This document shows, piece by piece, positions 53,400 through 63,140 of a stretch of 64,000 bases of DNA. Location: NCBI RefSeq assembly GCF_900177345.1, contig NZ_FWZT01000013.1, positions 62,001 through 126,000 of the forward strand, written 5' to 3'. Made by a program: the position numbers and the translations under genes. Source of the stretch: Pseudobacteriovorax antillogorgiicola. GTDB taxonomy: Bacteria > Bdellovibrionota_B > Oligoflexia > Oligoflexales > Oligoflexaceae. Under the pieces are notes generated by a model. That model was not told the DNA's origin. It ran no database searches and saw only the letters and a program-made list of their open reading frames with translations. How positions within the stretch are numbered: the stretch's first letter is position 1; every line of letters begins with the position of its first letter.

Positions 53400-54278
53400 T
53401 TAGTTCGATTCAGCCGATCTAGAATTAAATGGCCAGATATGAAAGAGGCATTGATATACCTCCTGTTGACTGGGATCAGAGTTTGAATTTCCAGAGTAGC
53501 TATCTACAAGCTCTTTCAAATCCCGGCGAAGATTAGGCAATTCCTCTGGATATAAAGAGAAAGCACTGGAATTGAAAAATGTTTTTTCGCTGTGAAAGCT
53601 AGACTTCAAGCGCAGCAAAGACTCTTCAGTAATGAGCCTAACAAGTTTCTTTAGTGATACCGAGCCACTCAAGTTATCAAGTGTAATCACAACACGCTTA
53701 TTTTCACTAGTGATAACACCAATGGACTTCAAGCGCTCCAAAGTCATCCCAATATGTTCCTCAGGAATCCCAAGGAACTGAGATGCTTGCTTATAATCGA
53801 AGTCGTGAAGGCTCCTTAAATTCTGGCCTTCGATCCTAGCAACTTGGAGCAGATAGACCATAAGCCCAGGAATATACCATTCCTGATTTAGAAGTCTTGG
53901 ATTAACGGTATAGCGACGCCTCACATTCTGACTGAGAATGTTCTGTTTGCGCTTGAGATAAAACGCCTGCTCTTCTGGAGTCCCCGCCTGATTATAGAGC
54001 ACTAACGACTCAAAGTATTCATGCTCAGCACTTGAAAGTTTCAGCCGAACAGCTACCCTGTGGATGTGCTCTACCGTAAACTTCCTTCTACCATTAACAA
54101 GCATCTTGAGCAGCACATCACTAAGATCAAGTTTTTTAGAGAACGCCTTCCAGCTAGTTGCAGGATCGTTTCTCTTTTGAAACTCATAAATGGATCGAAT
54201 GAATTGCTTATGGTCTTCAAAAGTAAAGACTGAGACTGCATCGTCAAGTTCGATCGAGTTGTCGCCCCTGTGGTTCAT
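53400..54278 (-). CDS. TIGR02147-family (DUF4423-type) probable regulator
   Basis: A 292-residue protein. The N-terminal helices (HKQFIRSIYEFQKRN, SWKAFSKKLDLSDVLLKMLVNGRRKFT) and HEYFESLVLYNQA match TIGR02147, a family common in Fibrobacter, Bdellovibrio and relatives. It has a helix-turn-helix-like N-terminal domain and a C-terminal winged-helix-like segment (FLGIPEEHIGMTLERLKSIGVI). It presumably binds DNA. Its ATG abuts the end of the secreted-protein gene by 1 base, so the two are coupled. Confidence 0.82.
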   Translation of the reverse strand: MNHRGDNSIELDDAVSVFTFEDHKQFIRSIYEFQKRNDPATSWKAFSKKLDLSDVLLKMLVNGRRKFTVEHIHRVAVRLKLSSAEHEYFESLVLYNQAGTPEEQAFYLKRKQNILSQNVRRRYTVNPRLLNQEWYIPGLMVYLLQVARIEGQNLRSLHDFDYKQASQFLGIPEEHIGMTLERLKSIGVITSENKRVVITLDNLSGSVSLKKLVRLITEESLLRLKSSFHSEKTFFNSSAFSLYPEELPNLRRDLKELVDSYSGNSNSDPSQQEVYQCLFHIWPFNSRSAESN

Positions 54279-54760
54279 TATTCAATTTCCACCCAGTTTC
54301 CAACATGGACAGAATCAATAGGTCCACAATAGAAACTTGTTTCTGTTACTCTACCTCGCCTGTATTTGTATTTTCCATAGCAGGCGTTTGGCTGTTGAGG
54401 TCTCGTCGTTGAAAACCTAAGATAGTAAAGACTAGTGGTACAGGTATCCACTTTGAGTTCCTGATCTCGAATAGAAATCACTTCGTTGGGGTGATGGTTT
54501 CGAGCCCAGATACGAATGCTATTCTCAAAGTGGCTCACCACTGCTGCGGGGACCTTTTTCTTGGGTTTGCTAGGTGGTGCTTTGATATCCCCTGGGCCCC
54601 AATACTGACTTTTTAACTGCATGTTAGTTAAAGAAAGACTCAAGTCTTTTTTGTTGGGCTTGAATCCAATAGGAAGATCAGGGAGACAAATCGACAAGCC
54701 CACCTGGCTTACTGAACCGAGAACAAGGAATCCTAGTATTTTAAGGCATCGAAAACTCAT
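54278..54760 (-). CDS. Secreted protein, hypothetical
   Basis: A 160-residue protein with a signal peptide (to about VGLS) and a basic, Pro/Lys-rich middle (PPSKPKKKVPAA). The C-terminal domain has three or four Cys. The family is not recognised. It is first in the operon with the TIGR02147 protein. In TIGR02147-bearing genomes such regulators often sit beside secreted proteins, as here. Confidence 0.65.
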   Translation of the reverse strand: MSFRCLKILGFLVLGSVSQVGLSICLPDLPIGFKPNKKDLSLSLTNMQLKSQYWGPGDIKAPPSKPKKKVPAAVVSHFENSIRIWARNHHPNEVISIRDQELKVDTCTTSLYYLRFSTTRPQQPNACYGKYKYRRGRVTETSFYCGPIDSVHVGNWVEIE

Positions 54761-54962
54761 AACTCACCTCGCTTGTTAATGCTGAATGGCTGCCTTAATA
54801 TAAATCGTTGCCACCCAGGATCAAAGCTGATTCTGCCGAATCTCAAAAACAAACGGTACAATTTGTAACCATTAATAATTGAAGCGAAATGATTGGAATA
54901 GGACGCCTCACCATGTCCTTTCAACATGCAGCAAGGTTCCCGATGGTTGTTGCCTATTTTTT

Positions 54963-57900
54963 TTAGCGGTTGCGTACAAAATAGTATTCGTGATTGGCTT
55001 TAAGTGGCTGGCTGAACTTTTGTTTTTTGCCATCAGACCAAATTATATCGATTCTCTGAATCTGGCTCTCATTACCCAGGCCGAAATGGGCTTGATACCC
55101 TTCATAAGACTGAAATCCCCCTCCAGCCTTAATTTCTCTGATTTGGGAGCTTGTTTTCGTATGGACAATGATTTTACAGCCGATGCAGAATCGGTTTCCC
55201 CTGGCATCGCGAAGATGAATGCGTGCTCTATGGTTCTGGTCTTCCTGATTTCGAAACACCTTGATAAGACCATTAAGCGGCATCATAACAATATCTAGAT
55301 CTCCATCGCCGTCAAAGTCTGTATAGATATGCGAGCTAACATCCATTGTGTCGTTTAGAATGTGATCTTGTGCAGCATTCTTGAATGATTTGCCATTTTG
55401 ATTTATAAAATAGCCATTCTTATAGCGTTTCGGGGTAAGCCAGTAGCCATTCGAAACATAGAGATCCTGGTAAGTATCATTGTTGAAGTCAGCAAACTTT
55501 GCATTCCAGCTCCAGCCAGTAATATCAAGCCCTAAGTCGACAGCCTTGTCTTGGAAAGCGTCGCCATTACCCTCCCTCATCAGCAAGACATTATTTTTTT
55601 CAATCTGTGGAATGTAGGGTCGATCCTCACGTTGACGATCCCGCTCGGCCGAGAAGAAAAGGTTACACATGAATCGGTTCCGTTCGTAGGACTTAGGAAT
55701 TTTCTTGCACAGATCGGGTTTCTCTTCTTTAATCGCGACTATCGTTAGCAATTGCACCATGCAGTCTCTCCGGCGTTTGAGATCACCCAGCCTCTTACAA
55801 ACCTTCATATTACCCAGATGGGCCCGACGCCACATCAGCGGCTCTTTAAGTTCAACATTCTCCAGACACGTTTTTCGATCTTTCGGAACAGAAATACTCT
55901 TGCAATAGCTATCATCGTAATCAAAGTAGTCGTCGGATTCAGCGTCATTGAAGTGCCCGGTAATCTGGGCTAGGAATACTTCCATCTGTAGGTCATTGTT
56001 TATGTCGGCGGTGTCAATACTCATGGTATATTTTGTTGTGCGTGGAATAATGGAACCTTCGTATAGCTGCTTTAGCTCACGCCCCCCGTCTGCGCCTGTA
56101 AAGAATAAATCTGGTCTAGAGAAATCATTGCCAACAATCAGATCCATCAAACCGTCCTGATTGAAGTCGCTGAATAAAGTAGTGAGAGTTTCACCGCTAA
56201 TGCTCGGCATCTCCTTGGCCTTAAAGCCTCTTCCTGATTGATTCAAAGCTATTCTATTTCGCGAGTTCTCAGGAGGTTTTTTCGTCATAAATCCCATGTA
56301 CCAATTACCTAGAAAAACATCCAAGTCACCATCTCTATCAAAATCTGCAAAACTGGAAGAGATCGTAACAATTGCATTAGGGTTAGGGATCAATTTTGGG
56401 TGTGAGAGAAATTTCCCCTTTTTATTCTTGAGGTAGAAGACTTCCCCTTTACCGTAAGACGAGCCCAACAAATCAAGCCATCCGTCATTATCCACATCGA
56501 TAAAAGCAGCAAGCATCATATTTTGACTTTTCAATCGTTTGAGTCCTTCAACACGATGGGTCCTGTAACCGCGGCCAGATCGATTTTCAAATAACCGAAA
56601 ACCATTCTCAGTAGCGATAACAATATCTTCATGACCATCACGATTGTAATCACCAGCAGCCATGCCACGACTGAAGAAAAATGGGCTCAGAAAGTCATTG
56701 GTATTATATGCAATGGGTCGATATAGACCTAGCTTTTTACCGGGGACCAGAGCAAAATCACCTTGCCTACCCTGTGGTTCGCGGAGTGCCTTGCCATAGA
56801 TTTTAATCCCCGATGCCGCAGTTAGTAAATTGAAACCTGGAGGAGGCTCTAGACCAGCTTTGATCGGCGAGCCGAAAGCTTTGGGTACCAAAGAAAATTC
56901 TTCCTCGAAAATTTCTAGGCCTTGATTAAAGTTGTACTTAGTGTATTGGTCGGTGACCAATCCTGCGATAACACCAAGGCCTGACACTGCAACGTACATT
57001 TTTAGGGCCAGCTTGAGAGACATCCGGCGACTGATAACCAGAGCTGAATAAATACTATAGGAGCTCAGAGTTAGCATGAGGATCATGACGAATGAATCTG
57101 ATGCACCATTAGCCATAAACGTTTGAGCAAGAACGATATCCAGCCCGATGGGAGCCGGCAGGAAAGTCCCAACGAAGGCTAATAACCCCCAATTCAAAAG
57201 AGAGCCATCGTTGATCAATCGTTCGAATTCGATGAAATGGCCCATCAGTACTCCCAAAAAACCTCCCAGTAACATGAGAGGCCCCGTTGTCACAGCTATC
57301 CAACACAAGTTGTATAAGAAGCTTTTTGTTACTGATAGAATTGAAGTAAGCCAAGTCTCCGAAGAGCTTTGATCTGATGGAACTGCGCAGGCCTCTTTTT
57401 CATCATTCAATTCATGTTCATTTCGCGAGATCCAAGGAACCACCGCTAATACAAGAAGTAAGACGAAAGCAATCTTAATTAGTACAAAGTGAATGGGAAA
57501 CAGAGCAATCATCATTGTCATGACTATCACATTAAAATTAGGGGAACTTACCATCATAGCTAAACTGAAATCAGCCCTTCCAGATGATCGATATGCTCCG
57601 ATTCCAATTGGTGTTGCGCAGTTCACACAAACTCCGAGGGGTGCACCGAATAAGAGCCCTTGGAGAGCATTACTATTACGCCGACGATGTGCTGGTATCA
57701 GGTTGAGCAAGGTCAGGATCGATGCTCCAAAAAGAATCCCAAACATCATCCCCTTCTTGTTTGTGGAGGCCCAATTCGCTGTTTCAACAGCTATAAGGTG
57801 AACGGTATCAGACGATGTGGGAGACCATGTTCGTTCGAAGCTTAGAAGCTCTGACAACTCGATCTCACCAGCCATAGCCGCCTTGCCGTTGAGTTGCGGG

Positions 57901-57974
57901 TAGCGGGAACCAGTCCAAAAGGTGGTAGCTATACTGATCGTTACGAGTGCTGCGATAAAGATTTTTTTAGTCAT
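54963..57974 (-). CDS. Fusion of a permease domain with FG-GAP/VCBS repeats and an ASPIC/UnbV domain
   Basis: A 1003-residue protein of unusual build. Residues 1-335 form a polytopic membrane domain like the DUF318/UPF0718 permeases, with a CxxC at Cys116/Cys119 (VCVNCATPIG) and an SSPNFN element near 143-148. From about 380 to 900 there are FG-GAP/VCBS repeats: AGDYNRDGHEDIVIAT, DVDNDGWLDLLG, DFDRDGDLDVFLGN, DFNQDGLMDLIVGN and DFDGDGDLDIVMM. These are calcium-binding propeller blades. A six-Cys insertion lies near 690-780. The last 100 residues match ASPIC/UnbV. The blades should face the periplasm. Function unknown. Confidence 0.85.
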   Translation of the reverse strand: MTKKIFIAALVTISIATTFWTGSRYPQLNGKAAMAGEIELSELLSFERTWSPTSSDTVHLIAVETANWASTNKKGMMFGILFGASILTLLNLIPAHRRRNSNALQGLLFGAPLGVCVNCATPIGIGAYRSSGRADFSLAMMVSSPNFNVIVMTMMIALFPIHFVLIKIAFVLLLVLAVVPWISRNEHELNDEKEACAVPSDQSSSETWLTSILSVTKSFLYNLCWIAVTTGPLMLLGGFLGVLMGHFIEFERLINDGSLLNWGLLAFVGTFLPAPIGLDIVLAQTFMANGASDSFVMILMLTLSSYSIYSALVISRRMSLKLALKMYVAVSGLGVIAGLVTDQYTKYNFNQGLEIFEEEFSLVPKAFGSPIKAGLEPPPGFNLLTAASGIKIYGKALREPQGRQGDFALVPGKKLGLYRPIAYNTNDFLSPFFFSRGMAAGDYNRDGHEDIVIATENGFRLFENRSGRGYRTHRVEGLKRLKSQNMMLAAFIDVDNDGWLDLLGSSYGKGEVFYLKNKKGKFLSHPKLIPNPNAIVTISSSFADFDRDGDLDVFLGNWYMGFMTKKPPENSRNRIALNQSGRGFKAKEMPSISGETLTTLFSDFNQDGLMDLIVGNDFSRPDLFFTGADGGRELKQLYEGSIIPRTTKYTMSIDTADINNDLQMEVFLAQITGHFNDAESDDYFDYDDSYCKSISVPKDRKTCLENVELKEPLMWRRAHLGNMKVCKRLGDLKRRRDCMVQLLTIVAIKEEKPDLCKKIPKSYERNRFMCNLFFSAERDRQREDRPYIPQIEKNNVLLMREGNGDAFQDKAVDLGLDITGWSWNAKFADFNNDTYQDLYVSNGYWLTPKRYKNGYFINQNGKSFKNAAQDHILNDTMDVSSHIYTDFDGDGDLDIVMMPLNGLIKVFRNQEDQNHRARIHLRDARGNRFCIGCKIIVHTKTSSQIREIKAGGGFQSYEGYQAHFGLGNESQIQRIDIIWSDGKKQKFSQPLKANHEYYFVRNR

Positions 57975-58119
57975 GAACCTTTCGTCTTCCAAATAATTTC
58001 ATTGAAATATCGGGACATTCGAAGCGATGCTTGACCTAGAGCGGAGTTGGATTAGGCTTAACCTAATCGTAGGCTTTAGAATTGGGAAAAACTTGAGGAA
58101 TTCCATGTAAGACGCAAAA

Positions 58120-58147
58120 AAGCAGACATCAAGTCTGCTTACGAGTT
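58120..58147 (-). terminator. Intrinsic terminator of the lipoprotein gene
   Basis: AAGCAGAC and GTCTGCTT form a perfect 8-pair stem with a 5-base loop; on the minus strand it is followed by six T residues. It lies about 40 bases after the 58182 stop. Confidence 0.8.
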
Positions 58148-58181
58148 CAGTAAGATTTTGCGAGTCGCAACCTAATTCCAC

Positions 58182-59165
58182 TTAGATAAAATCAAGTATC
58201 AGGAAATTGCTGGTAACAACCTCGATGGCTGCCCCAGAGGCATTCACAGCACAAGACATCACATCCCTTGGCACCCAAGTTTCACCAAAGTAGGTTTGAC
58301 CCTGGATTGTAATCACACACCCTAAGTCACTACCGAGATCTTGATTGATCGAATAGTGATTCTCCTTGTCTAACTCCGTTAACGGAATTAGCCCGAAAAG
58401 AGACTTATATTGACCAGCTGGGTCTAAGTAAAGCTCATAGGTACTATTTTGGAAGGCATAGGGTAAAAGACCGTTACCTCGTCCCGTCGCAACTCTGCAG
58501 TTGCCATTCTCAACCCGCCCCATTCCTGAGACGCCGGTGTTAGGGTCATTTGTGCGGCAAACTGTTTCATCAAGCACCTTCAGTGCTGCCCGTTCCTCAA
58601 CTTGGTTAGCTTGTTTCCAACCCTGAAATTCGATTGGAGCCAAAAATGTAGGGTTGTCTTCTGCTATTTTTCTTGGGCTGTCTGGAGCTTCTATAATAGT
58701 GATCCACTCATCACCTTTTCTAAAATCTACCCGAAAAGATACGATTGATAGCCCTAATTGGAGACTTTGATAACTTCCTGCTTGTGCAGAATAGACTACG
58801 TGGAAGCGTTCGTCTTCAGGGCTAGTATTAATATCAATCTGAAGTTCGGCGGCATCATGAGTCCAAATAAACTCCTCACCTAGCTCGGCAAGAGCTAGCT
58901 TTCGTTTGGATTCATCAACCAAAGCACAGCCGACATCTTGCTTAACCAGACCATCATCATTGGCAAAGCTTGTATTTGTACAGGCTAGATATGCACCATG
59001 AACGTTAACTGGAGGAATCACAGACTCATCCTCGACGATCTTCGCATCCTCCTGCTGATCTTCCACTAAGATTGGATTTGATTTTCCAGGATCACTGCTT
59101 AAAGAGGTAGGATTATCACATGCAGACAATAGTATCCCCATGACGATCCACTGCGCTGGTCTCAT
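58182..59165 (-). CDS. Lipoprotein, hypothetical
   Basis: A 327-residue lipoprotein. The ATG at 59165 follows TGAGG and leads to lipobox LLSAC; the upstream frame from 59237 adds a non-signal segment. The mature part has an acidic linker (EDQQEDAKIVEDE) and a beta-rich domain with several Cys. Family not recognised. It ends at an intrinsic terminator. Confidence 0.75.
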   Translation of the reverse strand: MRPAQWIVMGILLSACDNPTSLSSDPGKSNPILVEDQQEDAKIVEDESVIPPVNVHGAYLACTNTSFANDDGLVKQDVGCALVDESKRKLALAELGEEFIWTHDAAELQIDINTSPEDERFHVVYSAQAGSYQSLQLGLSIVSFRVDFRKGDEWITIIEAPDSPRKIAEDNPTFLAPIEFQGWKQANQVEERAALKVLDETVCRTNDPNTGVSGMGRVENGNCRVATGRGNGLLPYAFQNSTYELYLDPAGQYKSLFGLIPLTELDKENHYSINQDLGSDLGCVITIQGQTYFGETWVPRDVMSCAVNASGAAIEVVTSNFLILDFI

Positions 59166-59677
59166 ATTCGCCTCACTCAAATTGTTCGCGATGTTCACCC
59201 CTAACCCTTTCGAGTCCCCCAACTCGAACACCGGCATTGCGCCGCTTCATAACGACTGTATGCAAAAGATCGTCCAATATTTTTTACCAATATAATTAGC
59301 ATTTTAAGATAACTACCATGCCCAATTCTTACCAAACCTTTGACACCCGTATGATTCTGCAAGCCATTCGAAAAGGCTAACGATCTTATTGTCGTAATAG
59401 AATCTCGTAATAAATTTTAACGGTTTTGTGATGAATTCCAATATAAATATAAATTAATTATTAATTTTAGGTGTCTTCTATATAAATAAGTTCCGGAGTG
59501 GAACTGTTTTTTGGGAAGTCATGAGAAATAGCCGTTACTTGGAATCAAATTATGGTAAGACTCCTCCCGCCGTTCTGGAAAAAACATTTCAGCATCGGCA
59601 GCCACAGTTGTTGTTGCGCCTTGGATTCCAGAAGGACCATGGCGTGTTTTTGAGTTCGTATATGAATTGGAGAATGT
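59166..59677. other. Divergent intergenic region, A+T-rich
   Basis: 512 bases upstream of two divergent genes. A very A+T-rich tract at 59395-59490 is likely to hold promoters. No gene or clear operator was found. TTGGAG at 59667-59672 is the ribosome site for the gene at 59678. Confidence 0.45.
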
Positions 59678-60268
59678 ATGAAAAAGATGATTGATAGTGC
59701 CGTAAAGCTGTCAGTTGCAAGCTTAATCCTTACGGGTCCTGCAATCGCTCAAGACAAGGCCTTTGAAACAGATAGTGATTTTTCAGCGAAGGTTAACCTA
59801 CCGGGAGAAGGTTGGAACCCCAACTCTGCTGATATGCAAATATCAGACACTACGTCTGGCTTTGGCGCTGAAAAAAGTGACTGTATCAAAGACAGCGCTG
59901 AAATAATTCTATCGTTCGGCGGCAAAGCTGGCGTCTATGATATCAGTGGATGCTCTGGTGACAATTACAACCTAGGTCACGGCCTATCCGTTGACGAACA
60001 AGGTTATGGTTGTACTTGGAGCGGCAGCGAAGTTGCGGACACCTCCATCGCCACCTTGATCGATGAGCTTGGTAAAAGTTACAATACTGGCTCGAAGGCT
60101 TGGACAAGAGTTGAGCGATCTCTGCTTGAATACTGGCTGACCGAAGCTGATGTGAGGATTCACTCAGTTGGAGGAGACTGCTATGAAGCTGCTGCTGGCG
60201 CTTTTGTCATTGTCAGTGAAAAAGAAAAAACCATGCTTAATATCGAGCGTACCTTCTGGTCAACCTGA
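59678..60268 (+). CDS. Secreted protein, hypothetical
   Basis: A 196-residue exported protein; the signal peptide ends near AIAQ. The mature part has about six Cys (DCIK, SGCSGD, GCTWSG, GDCYEAA) and a globular alpha/beta look. No family is recognised. It is preceded by TTGGAG and followed by a terminator, so it is monocistronic. Confidence 0.65.
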   Translation: MKKMIDSAVKLSVASLILTGPAIAQDKAFETDSDFSAKVNLPGEGWNPNSADMQISDTTSGFGAEKSDCIKDSAEIILSFGGKAGVYDISGCSGDNYNLGHGLSVDEQGYGCTWSGSEVADTSIATLIDELGKSYNTGSKAWTRVERSLLEYWLTEADVRIHSVGGDCYEAAAGAFVIVSEKEKTMLNIERTFWST

Positions 60269-60281
60269 TTGACACAAAGTT

Positions 60282-60303
60282 AGCGGGCCTTTGCCCGCTT
60301 CTT
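60282..60303 (+). terminator. Intrinsic terminator
   Basis: AGCGGGC-CTTT-GCCCGCT is a perfect 7-pair stem with a 4-base loop, then TCTTAT. It lies 13 bases after the preceding stop. Confidence 0.65.
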
Positions 60304-60377
60304 ATCAAGCAAGATGGCAATCTCAAGAATTGCCAAGGTTTTAAAGCTAAGATGTACGAGAAGGAAAACTAGGTCAC

Positions 60378-61442
60378 GTGGAATATAACAGTTTCAACCT
60401 CGCAAAAATTGATCGCGTGCCCAGCACTAACAGCAACATTGACATCAAGCTGGAGGCAACGCCTCAGCCCCACCCCGACTTTTCTTTGGAGTATTTTCTA
60501 TTTCGCTTTTGGTGTGGAGACAGCGCCCTTAGAGAGGATCGCTACGTCACACGAAAGCGCTTGGCCCTCCAAGCAGTGGGAGTTGATAACGGCGACCGAG
60601 ATGCTCTACGACTCAATAATCAAATCAGAGCCTATCAACAAGCCTACGAGCTTGTTCTCAATGCTGATAACGTAACGCTAGACCTCATCTGCCGAATTAA
60701 CGGTTTGGTATGCACCCAACATAAAGAGTCTGGCAGAATACGTAGCAGTCAAAATTTTGTGGGCAAAAGAGATAACCAGCCAGTCTATGTCCCTCCAAGT
60801 ACAGGCGCCCTCCCCGATCTTGTCGATGATTTGATATCGTATATAAATGACGATTCTATCGAAGCCATTCCACGCATGATAGTAGCTCATAGCCAGTTCC
60901 TGTTGATCCACCCCTTTCAGGATGGCAATGGTCGAACCGCGCGCATCATTATGGATGCAATGCTATACCGCACCTATGGGGCTTCCTATCTGAGCTTAAG
61001 CCTACAGAGGCTGGATAACAACGCTCGCTACATCGATACGATACAAAAATTCAAAACCAACATTCCAAAAGGCTTAGGGGATTCATATTGGGCAGAAGGC
61101 TTCTCATTGATAAGCTCCTTCAAAGATGAAGCCAACCAAATTATCAAGCAAGCCGATCTAGAGATTAAAGGCAAACTGGCGTTTTTTGATCACGATAAGG
61201 ATGTTCTCAGCCTGTGCAGAACTCTTTGGCAGCGCCCAATCATCTATCAACAAGATATCCCTGGCTGCGAGTTTTGGACAGAAGGTCGCCTCGCAAAAGC
61301 AGTCAATACCTTGGTTCAAGCAGGCATCCTTTCTTTGAGAAAACTTCTTAAGCCAGAAGGCGAAATGATTCTTGAGTGCCCTATCATTTTCAAAGCTTGG
61401 AAAAAAATTGACGATATGGTTCTCGGCATACAGGAATCGTGA
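60378..61442 (+). CDS. Fic-family protein (probable AMPylator)
   Basis: A 354-residue protein starting at GTG. The Fic core is complete: HPFQDGNGRTARIIMDAML near 172-190 contains the catalytic His and the nucleotide-binding GNGR. GRIRSSQNFVG and QPVYVPPS near 117-140 are the flap and target-binding regions. The C-terminal 80 residues look like a winged helix. Fic proteins transfer AMP or another nucleotide to protein hydroxyls. No antitoxin gene is beside it. It may act on a host or endogenous target. Confidence 0.9.
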   Translation: MEYNSFNLAKIDRVPSTNSNIDIKLEATPQPHPDFSLEYFLFRFWCGDSALREDRYVTRKRLALQAVGVDNGDRDALRLNNQIRAYQQAYELVLNADNVTLDLICRINGLVCTQHKESGRIRSSQNFVGKRDNQPVYVPPSTGALPDLVDDLISYINDDSIEAIPRMIVAHSQFLLIHPFQDGNGRTARIIMDAMLYRTYGASYLSLSLQRLDNNARYIDTIQKFKTNIPKGLGDSYWAEGFSLISSFKDEANQIIKQADLEIKGKLAFFDHDKDVLSLCRTLWQRPIIYQQDIPGCEFWTEGRLAKAVNTLVQAGILSLRKLLKPEGEMILECPIIFKAWKKIDDMVLGIQES

Positions 61443-61481
61443 TCTTCAGGGAGCCAAAAGCCCCCTGACAACCTTAAGCCT

Positions 61482-62951
61482 CTAAATTACGCACTGAACT
61501 CCGTCGACATCGTAGCCATCTGTAGAATGATCCAGAGGCGATGTATCTTTAATCTTGATAAACTGAGTTCCAGCAGGCAACACAAGTTCGCCATCGTGGA
61601 ATACTTCACCGATAGCCTGCCACGTTTCAGATGACCGACGACGCTGTTTGACGAAGATCTTAGCTTGCTCTTTGTATTGCTCATAGCTTCGATTAAAGGA
61701 TGTTTCGTAGATCCGAATTTTCTGGCCTTCGATACTTGGGTAGTCGAGTTGGAGAATCATAGCTCCACGGAAACCAAGGCTCACAAAGTTATAGTTTTCA
61801 CGGCTTGTACTGGGATCTAGATCGTCAAATAGCTCGTCTGATGATATCTCTAAGGCATTACTTAGAATCTGGCGTGCTTCCATCTCAGTCTCAGAAACAT
61901 TAAACTGCCCAGGCTTGTAGCGCCTCACAGCAACAGCTCCATCACAACCACAGTCACTTACCATTGGTAATACTGAGACCTTGTCCAGGTAGGCACCAAA
62001 GCTATCCGGCTTTCCAGTTTCCCAAAATTTCACTTTACGAAGGTCAGATTCGACTTCAAGTACAGCTTTGAACTCAAACCAATGGTTATCGACCTCTGTC
62101 AGATCGTAGCTGGCTAAACTTCCCTGGTAATGTCCTGTTGATGGTCCATTAAGATCGATTGAGAAGCTGTGCTCTGCGAATCTTACTTCTAGAGTTCTCT
62201 CATCTTCAGTAAGTGACAGACGACGCTTTCTAAAGAAGAATGAAAATTGGTAGCTTTGGCCTTTCACAAGATCAAGCTTCTGGGAGATTCGGATATTTGT
62301 GTGCTCGTTTCCTCTATACAGCAAACAATTTTCTGGACCTCCACAGTCGGAATCAAGTTCAACAAACTGCTTTCCAAAAGTAGCTGACGCGGTTTCATAA
62401 GCTTGAATTTCTAGTTTTGGATTCAAGCCTCCGCACACTTCTCCATCTTCATAGGAACGTTTGCTTTCCTCAGTCCAGCTGACTCGCCATCCAGGAACTT
62501 CACGAGACTCGAATATGTCCCATTTTTGACCAGCATTCAGTGGATTTCTTTCAAAGGATCCATTTCTCACAAGATCATGAGATCCATCTTCAGGGATACT
62601 TAGATTGCAAGTCTCGCCGTTATCTTCCATTTCTAGTTCTTCGTCGTCTGTAGGATTAGTTAAATCGTCAGAGCCATCGTTTTCATCTGTAGTCTCTTCG
62701 AGATCCTGGTCGTCATCGCTGTCTTCATCTGGCGATGGTGGAACGAAGTCGGAATCATCGACTTCAATTGGGCTTTCATTGAAGTCTGATATCTCGGGCA
62801 AAAGATCATTATTACTAGGAGGATTAATCGAAGGTGTCGCATCTGCATCAGCTCCGAGAGGCGCTCGATCGCCGTTAACACCTTTGAAACTCGCACTATT
62901 ACAAGAAGTAATGATACCTAGAAGCATTGTGAACATCAGTTTTTGATACAT
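61482..62951 (-). CDS. Surface lipoprotein with a carbohydrate-binding-like (DUF642/NGSFE type) domain
   Basis: A 489-residue lipoprotein with lipobox IITSC. An extremely acidic linker spans about 45-115. A beta-sandwich opens at about residue 131 with VRNGSFERNPLNAGQKWDI, typical of DUF642-like and other sugar-binding beta domains, and includes FSFFFRKRR. A C-terminal half (340-489) ends in SPLDHSTDGYDVDGVQCVI, reminiscent of DUF4114-like domains. AGAGGA precedes the ATG. It is likely exposed on the cell surface. Confidence 0.78.
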   Translation of the reverse strand: MYQKLMFTMLLGIITSCNSASFKGVNGDRAPLGADADATPSINPPSNNDLLPEISDFNESPIEVDDSDFVPPSPDEDSDDDQDLEETTDENDGSDDLTNPTDDEELEMEDNGETCNLSIPEDGSHDLVRNGSFERNPLNAGQKWDIFESREVPGWRVSWTEESKRSYEDGEVCGGLNPKLEIQAYETASATFGKQFVELDSDCGGPENCLLYRGNEHTNIRISQKLDLVKGQSYQFSFFFRKRRLSLTEDERTLEVRFAEHSFSIDLNGPSTGHYQGSLASYDLTEVDNHWFEFKAVLEVESDLRKVKFWETGKPDSFGAYLDKVSVLPMVSDCGCDGAVAVRRYKPGQFNVSETEMEARQILSNALEISSDELFDDLDPSTSRENYNFVSLGFRGAMILQLDYPSIEGQKIRIYETSFNRSYEQYKEQAKIFVKQRRRSSETWQAIGEVFHDGELVLPAGTQFIKIKDTSPLDHSTDGYDVDGVQCVI

Positions 62952-63140
62952 GGATGCGGTCCTCTAAACAGTGTCTGTAATTTATCCACCGGTTTCAGCT
63001 TTAACTAGCAGATGATTCGATTTTGAAATGGTTTTGGATAAATGGACTGCAAGCGACGTTCCATGAAGTTCTTACATCAGGTAGTAATATCAGTTATTTC
63101 GGGAAGTAATGATGGGATCAATGGTATCTGAACGAGCAGC

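Noticed and set aside
54879-55298. 139-residue plus-strand frame
   Set aside because: It is antisense to the well-supported permease-VCBS gene and lacks a ribosome site.
61084-61110. SYWAEG as a Fic inhibitory motif
   Set aside because: It lies in the helix after the catalytic core where a Trp-Glu pattern is common, not at the terminal helix where inhibitory motifs sit.
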